Source: a virus
Length of the DNA stretch: 42,943 nucleotides
Direction: 5' to 3' (one strand)
IMG/VR virus record: IMGVR_UViG_3300032236_000774
Coordinates: 1-42,943 of that record
Notes under the pieces: generated by a model
Told to the model about the DNA's origin: nothing
Databases searched by the model: none
What the model saw: only the letters and a program-made list of their open reading frames with translations
Shown: one piece after another, positions 37,294 to 42,943 of the stretch
How the letters are laid out: each line of letters opens with the position of its first letter
Numbering within the stretch: position 1 is the stretch's first letter
Program-made: the position numbers and the translations under genes

Positions 37294-39465
37294 CTAGTCA
37301 ATCTCTACAGCAGAAAGTTTACCTCTTTTTGCTGCCAATGCTTCAAACATATTGTCTGTATCAATATCTTCTGCTTTCTTCATATTCAAAGCAGTCACTG
37401 AGCCAGATTCCTGTGTCTTAGCCTTATTCAAATCCACTTTGGACTGAATTTCTTGCTGTTCAGGGCTAGGACCTTGTTGGGCTTTAGCTTGCATGATTTT
37501 TGCAACTTCGTCAATGGTCGGCAAATAGCTGTCAACGTCTTTGACACCCAATACACGCAGGGTATCTTCAAAAGGCTTGCGAACCTTCAGGAATAACTCA
37601 GGAACGCTTGGATCAAGCTGGGTCATCAGTTGGGCAAACTGCTGTTGAGCCTGACCAATCAGTTGTTGACGGGTAAGACGGTTCTCATCCGACAAGAAAC
37701 CCAAGGCCAAGTCAATATTAATCAGCTTACGATCAATAAACTCGTAGTTATTCATGGAAATGGCATCCATGAACGGTTTACCTTTACCGCAAACACCAGC
37801 CAATTGCTGAATGTTGTAGTCATCAGCGTACTGGATCAGGGTTTTCCACACAATGTAGATAGCATCACGCAGACCAATGGCACAGTTTTTGACCATCTCG
37901 TCTTGGATCAACTGATTTGGACCCATTGCCAATTGCAGCTTAAAGCCTGAGTTACCATCCTTCATCACTTCAGGATTCAGCACATCAGTGGGGCTGGTCA
38001 TGCCAATCATGGACATCTTGTCAGCTTCAAATCGCTCCATAGAGGATTGAACATAAGCAAGATTGCCCTGCATGGGCTGGAATTCAAAAACGTGTTTACC
38101 TGGATCAAATTTGCGATCCAAAACAAACATGGCAGATACACCACGCTGGATTTCTTCAGCATCAATGAACTCTGGGTTCACACCAATACGAGGTGTAGAC
38201 GCTTGCATGGCAAAAGCCATTTCAGCACGAGCAATAGATGTGGCGTATTCCTGCATTGGCACAAGGCGTTCTGCAAGAGAGTAGCCAAAGAAGTTGCCAG
38301 TGATAGGCTTGGGACACATTGCCGCCAAAGGAATGAAATCCACTTCCTTGACGTACAAAACATACGAACCTGAGAAGCAAACTTCTACGATTTCTTCTTC
38401 ACCATCGTTGTCTACGTCTTTGCGAATCCAAGCTATAGTCAGCATGATGACTCGGCTGTACTTGTCAGCACCAGCAGAGGCTACAACGCCTTGACCTGGA
38501 ACTGGAGTCGAATCACGAGCATGAAGAGCCAAGTCGTTTTCCAATGCGCCAGCTTGGTAAGCACCAGCAGGACCGTAAGCAGCATGTTCTGCTAGTTTTT
38601 CGATGTCCACATATGGGAATTGAGACTTGCACTCATGAATCGTCATGGGATCATAAAAACCCACAAAATCTTGATCTTGGATACGAGGAATTGTGGGGTT
38701 ACACACAAAGTAATGTTGTGCAACTGGTTTGATCTTGACGGTGGTTGAGTAACCTGTCAGTTTGTACTTAGCACGGTAGATGGTGTTGGCTTTGATGGCC
38801 TCATCCATCTCCTCTTGTGGCGAACTGATCTCAGTTTCCTGCTCTTCAGGAGCCATCACGCCTTGGGCAACAGCAGCCAAGTCAACGTCAATCCTACGCA
38901 TGTTTTGACGCTTGGCAGTCAAACCTTTCTCAGCCGCCATAGTCTCAAATACACGCAGTTGGTCTTTCGTGCCTTCGACTTCTTTGTACTGAGTAATGGG
39001 CTCTCGTACAGGCGAGATCATCACGATACCGTTTTTGTGCAACAAAGCGTCTTGTGCCCAATCACGGACAACAGCATAAGAATCATTCTTGCTGTTAATC
39101 ATGTACTTGACCATTTCAGTGGCTTGATTGGACTGTTCGCTGTCCATTTCACTAAAACGCTCAAACTCAAAGTTAACCTTGCCGTTAGGCATCAGGCACT
39201 TGGTAATGATGGCTGTGGCGTAATCAACGCCAGGAGTCACTACAGGGTGAATGTAGTCAATGCCTCGGATTGGCTCAGTAGAGTTACTGACAGCAATATT
39301 GAGGTAGTGGTAATCAGAAAGGCGGTTAAACGTATTCTTGGCTTGCGTTAATCGCAAGTAATCCACCATTTTGAGATACACCTCATGGGCTACCTGAAAA
39401 ACGATGCCTTTATTAGAGGCAGGTGCTTCGATGTACTCAACGATTATGTTTTGGCGATCCAACAT
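37294..39465 (-). CDS. Portal protein, P22-like
   Basis: A 723-residue protein that would form the twelve-subunit portal ring through which DNA enters and leaves the head. Length matches the 725-residue P22 portal. 'YLRLTQAKNTFNRLSDYHYL' near the N-terminus, a central 'NPTIPRIQDQDFVGFYDPMT', 'GNFFGYSLAERLVPMQEYATS' and 'DRKLINIDLALGFLSDENRL' match the family layout, and Gln/Ala-rich helices near the end ('QAQQQFAQLMTQLDPSVP') resemble the barrel. ATG 39465 has AGGA at 8 nt; GTG 39471 is too close to it. Confidence 0.87.
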   Translation of the reverse strand: MLDRQNIIVEYIEAPASNKGIVFQVAHEVYLKMVDYLRLTQAKNTFNRLSDYHYLNIAVSNSTEPIRGIDYIHPVVTPGVDYATAIITKCLMPNGKVNFEFERFSEMDSEQSNQATEMVKYMINSKNDSYAVVRDWAQDALLHKNGIVMISPVREPITQYKEVEGTKDQLRVFETMAAEKGLTAKRQNMRRIDVDLAAVAQGVMAPEEQETEISSPQEEMDEAIKANTIYRAKYKLTGYSTTVKIKPVAQHYFVCNPTIPRIQDQDFVGFYDPMTIHECKSQFPYVDIEKLAEHAAYGPAGAYQAGALENDLALHARDSTPVPGQGVVASAGADKYSRVIMLTIAWIRKDVDNDGEEEIVEVCFSGSYVLYVKEVDFIPLAAMCPKPITGNFFGYSLAERLVPMQEYATSIARAEMAFAMQASTPRIGVNPEFIDAEEIQRGVSAMFVLDRKFDPGKHVFEFQPMQGNLAYVQSSMERFEADKMSMIGMTSPTDVLNPEVMKDGNSGFKLQLAMGPNQLIQDEMVKNCAIGLRDAIYIVWKTLIQYADDYNIQQLAGVCGKGKPFMDAISMNNYEFIDRKLINIDLALGFLSDENRLTRQQLIGQAQQQFAQLMTQLDPSVPELFLKVRKPFEDTLRVLGVKDVDSYLPTIDEVAKIMQAKAQQGPSPEQQEIQSKVDLNKAKTQESGSVTALNMKKAEDIDTDNMFEALAAKRGKLSAVEID

Positions 39466-39476
39466 TTTCACTGTCC

Positions 39477-41069
39477 TTATATTCGTTGCACCTTACCCTC
39501 AACCGTAGACGGTCTACGATATTGGAATGTGTTTGCTCTGCTTACAACTGATTCGCCATGACCTTGAATTAAAGCAAGAATTCCAATCCTAGCCGAATCA
39601 ATATGGTCATCAGGATCACTGAACCTGCCAGCATCATCAATCGCATAGTTTCTGGCTTCATCTAAGAACTCCACACATGATTCATTAATCATAAATGTGC
39701 CACGTTCCATTCCTACTCGCATTATATTGATTCCGTAGGACTTATGGTTCGTCACTTTACCCTGATCGTTAACAGGATTCAAGATAGCACCAGGAATACA
39801 GTTCAATCCGTAATTGTCTTCAAAGACCTCTCGGACTGACTGTTCGGTCAAAGTATACCGTCCAGCCTGTGTCGCATCATGTGGCAATGCAATAGGTACG
39901 CCTTTAGATTCCCTGTTCATCAGGTAATGAACATATTCATCCGGTGTTTCACCGCTGGCTACCTTAATCTGACGATGCAGGTAAATAATCTCTTCTACAG
40001 GGTCCCTAAAGAAAAAACTGATAACCGTAGGGTCGTTTTTAATCCCTAAGTCAAAAGAAATCAAGCGTTCTAAGGCAGGATTATTCTTAAGGTCAATATC
40101 GACAGCCTTGTAGGTAGGCCATTTCAGCAATGGGAATACAACGCCTTTGCCCACCAAAGGAATACCATTCATACGGCATTCCCGTTCCCAAGGCATAAAG
40201 TCTCGGGATAACTGTTCACGTTCTTTTTGGCTGAAAAACTCTTCGTCCCACTCGTTGACAAAGGGTACGTCATTCCAAGTCACACGGACATGGGTGTATC
40301 CATCAATCTTGTCCCAGAACTTACGGACAAGTCCTGACATACCTTTGAGGGGCGTGAAGGAACACAACACCTGCCCATTACGGGAAGCTGTACGGACAAC
40401 AAGTTCCGAGAAGGTTTCATCAGGGGGTTGCTCGTCCAAGAGTACCAAGTCAAGTTCAAAACCTTGCAGGTGACGCACTTGTTGGGTGTAGTTCGAGAAG
40501 TAAAGTTTGGATTTGCCACCAGATTCGTGCCAGATTTCTACGGCTAATACGTTTGCGCCATCAGTACGGATGGATTTGTCATCTAAGCATTCACGGGGAA
40601 TAGAACCCGTACCCAGCTTGTAGGACTGCTTAATATCGTCACAACCTAATAGCTTGCTTTGCAGGGTCTTGGCTACCTGTTCCCAGGATTCACCGGATGC
40701 CATAGCAATAATGGGTTTGTCCCACTTCTTGCCTTTCCAACCTTTTGGATACCGCCCTGTCAGGTGATAGGCAGCTTCGTAGGTCGATGCAATGGTCTTG
40801 CCAGCACGGTTAGCGGCAATCATTCCCCTACGGGTATGGGTAGCACCTGTTTCAAAGAATGCAGTCTGATACTTGAAGGGCCGAAACCACTTCAAAGTAT
40901 TGAACTGCATGTCTTTAGCAATAACATCCCGAGCAGCTTTCATTTGCTTAAGCTGGTCAGTAGACAAGTGCTTGATGGCAGATTTGCCACCAGCTAACTT
41001 AACAAGATGTTTTAGAGCCCGATCTTTATAGATGGGCTGTATGTAGTCACTTGCTTCACTTTTTGCCAT
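39477..41069 (-). CDS. terL: Terminase large subunit
   Basis: A 530-residue packaging motor. Residues 85-92 'AANRAGKT' are the deviant Walker A, and 208-213 'LVLLDE' the Walker B with catalytic Glu. 'CSFTPLKGMSGL' lies near the coupling motif. The nuclease half has Asp340 in 'LISFDLGIKNDP' and Asp488/Asp491 in 'DDHIDSARIG', the expected metal-binding acids. It couples ATP hydrolysis to DNA translocation and cuts the concatemer. ATG 41069 is preferred over GTG 41078; both lie inside the previous gene's end. TerS lies six genes upstream, across the contig junction. Confidence 0.93.
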   Translation of the reverse strand: MAKSEASDYIQPIYKDRALKHLVKLAGGKSAIKHLSTDQLKQMKAARDVIAKDMQFNTLKWFRPFKYQTAFFETGATHTRRGMIAANRAGKTIASTYEAAYHLTGRYPKGWKGKKWDKPIIAMASGESWEQVAKTLQSKLLGCDDIKQSYKLGTGSIPRECLDDKSIRTDGANVLAVEIWHESGGKSKLYFSNYTQQVRHLQGFELDLVLLDEQPPDETFSELVVRTASRNGQVLCSFTPLKGMSGLVRKFWDKIDGYTHVRVTWNDVPFVNEWDEEFFSQKEREQLSRDFMPWERECRMNGIPLVGKGVVFPLLKWPTYKAVDIDLKNNPALERLISFDLGIKNDPTVISFFFRDPVEEIIYLHRQIKVASGETPDEYVHYLMNRESKGVPIALPHDATQAGRYTLTEQSVREVFEDNYGLNCIPGAILNPVNDQGKVTNHKSYGINIMRVGMERGTFMINESCVEFLDEARNYAIDDAGRFSDPDDHIDSARIGILALIQGHGESVVSRANTFQYRRPSTVEGKVQRI

Positions 41070-41244
41070 ACATGTCACGCATGGTCAACAAGAGTTCGGC
41101 AGCAGAAGAAAGGTAGTAAACCTCTTCAGGGCTCAGTTTTCGATCTCCTTGGAGGTCTTTCTGTAGCCACTCAAGAGCTTTCCTAGCGCAAACTTCTACT
41201 TGCCCTGAAAGCTTCTGACGGAAGATAGCGGAATGATCGTCCAT
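41056..41244 (-). CDS. Hypothetical small protein upstream of terL
   Basis: A 62-residue helical protein. ATG 41244 lies in a TGATG overlap with the preceding stop; a frame to 41253 starts with TTG and is less likely. The sequence ('AIFRQKLSGQVEVCARKALEWLQKDLQG', 'EEVYYLSSAAELLLTMRDM') contains amphipathic helices. Its 14-nt overlap with terL suggests coupled expression. No family recognised. Confidence 0.6.
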   Translation of the reverse strand: MDDHSAIFRQKLSGQVEVCARKALEWLQKDLQGDRKLSPEEVYYLSSAAELLLTMRDMYGKK

Positions 41245-41885
41245 CACGCCCAAGGATTAGTTACGTTCTTCTGGGCAATGTTGAGAGTTTCACGGTCAAT
41301 CAATGTCCAGATACCAGCACCCTTTTCACCAACGCAATAAGCATACAAACCACGACCTTTTTCGGTATAGGTTCCATCTGCCCTACGCAGCACAGTCTCA
41401 GATGTACGGGGATCAAGCCATGTGTACTTCTCAGGAACCACTTGACCAAACTTGTTGATGCGTTCACCAACAGCTTGTTGCTCAATAGGACCCATGATCT
41501 GAAAAGTAATCACGCCATTGTCGTACTTGCGGAAGTTAATCTGCACTTTACGATCTGACTGTGGGTCTTCAGGGTGAGGCATGTTAGTTGCCCCAAAGAA
41601 ATGCACTTGAGAACTTTGTTCAGGCAGGTCAGCAGGACGAGGAGGCATAGGCTTCAACTCATCCATCGGGATCAACTCTTTTTTGTCGATGTAAGGATTC
41701 AAATCAGTCTGGTAGTCTGAAGGAATCTTCTTACCTTCCAAGGCGTTTTTGGCGACTTGGTATTGATCCTCTTTGGGTTTGCCAATGAGGTCTAGACTGA
41801 TTTGAGTCTTGTCGTAAACAAACTGAGCTAATTCTTTTGCAGTAGGCAGGTCTGCCTTCAGTGCTTCAATATCATACGTTGCCAT
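41244..41885 (-). CDS. Hypothetical late protein (packaging/virion region)
   Basis: A 213-residue protein. The N-terminal half is charged and helical, and the C-terminal half beta-rich and aromatic ('KVQINFRKYDNGVITFQIMGP', 'GQVVPEKYTWLDPRTSETVLRRADG', 'GLYAYCVGEKGAGIWTLIDRE'). The C-terminal part resembles a small virion-surface or fibre-like domain, but I recognise no named family. It lies between terS and terL, so a DNA-packaging or decoration role is possible. Confidence 0.5.
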   Translation of the reverse strand: MATYDIEALKADLPTAKELAQFVYDKTQISLDLIGKPKEDQYQVAKNALEGKKIPSDYQTDLNPYIDKKELIPMDELKPMPPRPADLPEQSSQVHFFGATNMPHPEDPQSDRKVQINFRKYDNGVITFQIMGPIEQQAVGERINKFGQVVPEKYTWLDPRTSETVLRRADGTYTEKGRGLYAYCVGEKGAGIWTLIDRETLNIAQKNVTNPWA

Positions 41886-41895
41886 ACATTACCTT

Positions 41896-42120
41896 TCAGA
41901 CGTTCTTGGGAAGTTTAGGAGTAGTGAACTTGCCACCATTGATGTTATTCAAATGGGGATCAGACAAAGGCTTTTGATCGAATGCACGACCAACAGCACC
42001 AGCGACAACCTTACGGCGCTCGTTCTCTTTGGCAAAACCTGACAACTTGTCGTTAATGCCAGCAGTCAAGCCTTTAGCCATCTGCTTGCCACCAGAAATA
42101 ATTTTTCCGTAACCAGACAT
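41896..42120 (-). CDS. Hypothetical small late protein
   Basis: A 74-residue basic, glycine-containing protein ('SGYGKIISGGKQMAKGLTAG', 'KVVAGAVGRAFDQKPL') with a Pro/Lys/Thr C-terminus. No family recognised. It lies 10 nt before the next gene in the terS-terL interval. Confidence 0.5.
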   Translation of the reverse strand: MSGYGKIISGGKQMAKGLTAGINDKLSGFAKENERRKVVAGAVGRAFDQKPLSDPHLNNINGGKFTTPKLPKNV

Positions 42121-42121
42121 A

Positions 42122-42388
42122 TTAGCCCCCGTAGTTCTTTACAGATTTGTTCATGTAGCCATCGTTCTTGATGGTTCCGCAGTAATCAGCATGGGTGCTG
42201 ACACTTACTTTATTGCCAGGAGCATAGATATTGCCATTGGCTTTAGGAGCACCTTGGGAGCCTTTAGAAGTAGCAGTACCGTGCTTAGGACCAGTCACAG
42301 CAGTCACACCAGTGTTGTTGCTAGGAGTGTGCTTGGAGATATTGCCCTTGCGATTAGGAGCTTGGGCGAATTGGAAGTTGGTAGTCAT
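42122..42388 (-). CDS. Hypothetical small late protein, Gly/Asn/Thr-rich
   Basis: An 88-residue low-complexity protein rich in Asn, Thr, Lys and Gly ('NRKGNISKHTPSNNTGV', 'KGSQGAPKANGN', 'MNKSVKNYGG'). It could be a disordered virion component. It begins in an ATGA overlap with the 48-residue gene and ends one base before the next start. No family recognised. Confidence 0.5.
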   Translation of the reverse strand: MTTNFQFAQAPNRKGNISKHTPSNNTGVTAVTGPKHGTATSKGSQGAPKANGNIYAPGNKVSVSTHADYCGTIKNDGYMNKSVKNYGG

Positions 42389-42531
42389 TTGTTGCCTTTC
42401 CGTTTATGTTCGGCATCACGTTTAACAGAATAGGCAATTGCAACAGCTTGGGACTGCTTCTTGCCTGCTTTCATTTCAGTCTTGACATTCGATTTGAATG
42501 ACTTTTCTGAAGTACCTTTTTTCAGTGGCAT
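42385..42531 (-). CDS. 48-residue DUF6496-like basic protein
   Basis: A gene under the usual length cut-off between terS and the 88-residue gene, with AAAGGTG as ribosome binding site and an ATGA overlap after it. The sequence 'PLKKGTSEKSF', 'MKAGKKQSQAVAIAYSVKR', then a lysine-rich tail, matches the small phage/plasmid family DUF6496. It is highly basic and probably DNA- or protein-binding. Biological role unknown. Confidence 0.7.
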   Translation of the reverse strand: MPLKKGTSEKSFKSNVKTEMKAGKKQSQAVAIAYSVKRDAEHKRKGNK

Positions 42532-42534
42532 ATA

Positions 42535-42943
42535 TTACACCTTTCGGATAGATTGCAGGAAGTCATCCAAAGCTTCATCAGCAGTTACTTCCTCTTCCTT
42601 ACTGATGTTCTGCACATGCTCAATACTGATGATTGGAGCACGGCTAGACTCAAATGTAGCAAGCTTTTCAGCGATCTTAGCTTTTTCTTTCAAATCTAGC
42701 TCATCACTATTCATTGCTTCAATTAAAACGTCCATAGCCGTTCTAAGTGGGCTTAGACCCTTCTCTAGGCGTTCATCATTGAGCTTGTTGAACAAAGCAC
42801 CATACTCAGTAACCTTGTTAACAATGCTTTTAGGACGACCTTTGGTGTGGCGGTTTTGGGGATTGTCTGTCAGGGTATCTCGAGGGTCCTTCTTACCTGT
42901 TGCCAGCTTCATAGCCTTGATCTGGGCATATTGGGCTTTACTG
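42535..42943 (-). CDS. terS: Terminase small subunit, C-terminal part (joins the left-end fragment)
   Basis: This continues the gene begun at 1-188. From the ATG at 42912, an internal Met, 125 residues are visible here; the real start lies at 188 in the left copy, giving 157 residues. Features include 'HTKGRPKSIVNKVTEYGALF' with the basic patch and a helix, an acidic middle ('NSDELDLKEKAKIAEKL') and a strongly acidic end ('EEEVTADEALDDFLQSI') that could contact TerL. Family assignment is by position and composition rather than by a strict signature. The stop lies 3 nt before the start of the 48-residue gene. Confidence 0.72.
   Translation of the reverse strand, partial: SKAQYAQIKAMKLATGKKDPRDTLTDNPQNRHTKGRPKSIVNKVTEYGALFNKLNDERLEKGLSPLRTAMDVLIEAMNSDELDLKEKAKIAEKLATFESSRAPIISIEHVQNISKEEEVTADEALDDFLQSIRKV
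42821..42943. repeat. Terminal direct repeat, right copy (contig overlap)
   Basis: Exact copy of the first 123 bases of the window, inside the terS coding region. It shows that the assembled sequence is circular or terminally redundant, with 42,820 bases before the repeat. Confidence 0.95.

Overview
The window is a complete or near-complete genome of a virulent tailed phage, about 42.8 kb unique. The first 123 bases recur exactly as the last 123, so the contig closes into a circle, and the small terminase gene runs across the junction. Short-tailed (podovirus) architecture is inferred: there is a P22-size portal protein, a SU10-type major capsid protein, a tail-nozzle-like protein and several candidate ejection proteins, but no tape-measure gene. 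A Gram-negative host is indicated by the Rz/Rz1 spanin pair and the GH19 endolysin. The 'REWVGLT' and 'QEPVA...PLYTTP' modules in the early genes suggest a freshwater betaproteobacterial host, but that is inference from familiarity. I see no integrase, repressor, DNA polymerase, RNA polymerase or tRNA.

Layout. (1) 1-703, minus: start of terS and a GNAT-like gene just upstream of it. (2) 704-1293: noncoding, with a palindromic operator-like site. (3) 1294-2733, plus: a small cassette of four to five genes including a GP88-family protein, ended by a UUCG-loop terminator. (4) 2734-3157: noncoding, with hairpins, a G-quadruplex motif and a bidirectional terminator. (5) 3158-11894, minus: one long early operon of tightly overlapping genes. 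It holds an array of small modular paralogues, a structured leader/terminator, a replication-protein-like gene, a PP-loop (PAPS-reductase-like) gene, a DnaB-like helicase, RusA, a YbcO-like nuclease and a GIY-YIG endonuclease. (6) 11895-12012: divergent control region with two inverted repeats. (7) 12013-14415, plus: a recombination and nucleotide-metabolism operon with an ERF annealing protein, a DUF3310 protein, a MazG-like protein and a 170-nt tandem structured RNA. (8) 14412-42943, minus: the lysis cassette (endolysin, nested spanins, several membrane or secreted small proteins), candidate ejection proteins, a tail/receptor-binding block (repeat-rich fibre, nozzle-like protein, glycosyltransferase, fibre chaperone, LamG-like and collagen-like fibres), the capsid block with an inserted HNH gene, and the packaging genes.

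How it works together: two divergent early transcripts leave 11895-12012, one to the recombination genes and one to replication and accessory genes. The late block reads as one leftward unit that meets the rightward early operon tail to tail at 14412-14415. Replication probably recruits the host polymerase through the phage's initiator-like protein and helicase. ERF and RusA would supply recombination, and terminase would package DNA probably by a headful mechanism (inferred).

The most unusual elements are noncoding: a tandem structured RNA before the DUF3310 gene (13412-13583), and a two-hairpin leader whose terminator loop is exactly complementary to the loop of the preceding hairpin (8989-9097). 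Also notable is the array of shuffled-module paralogues whose last codons serve as the next gene's ribosome binding site.
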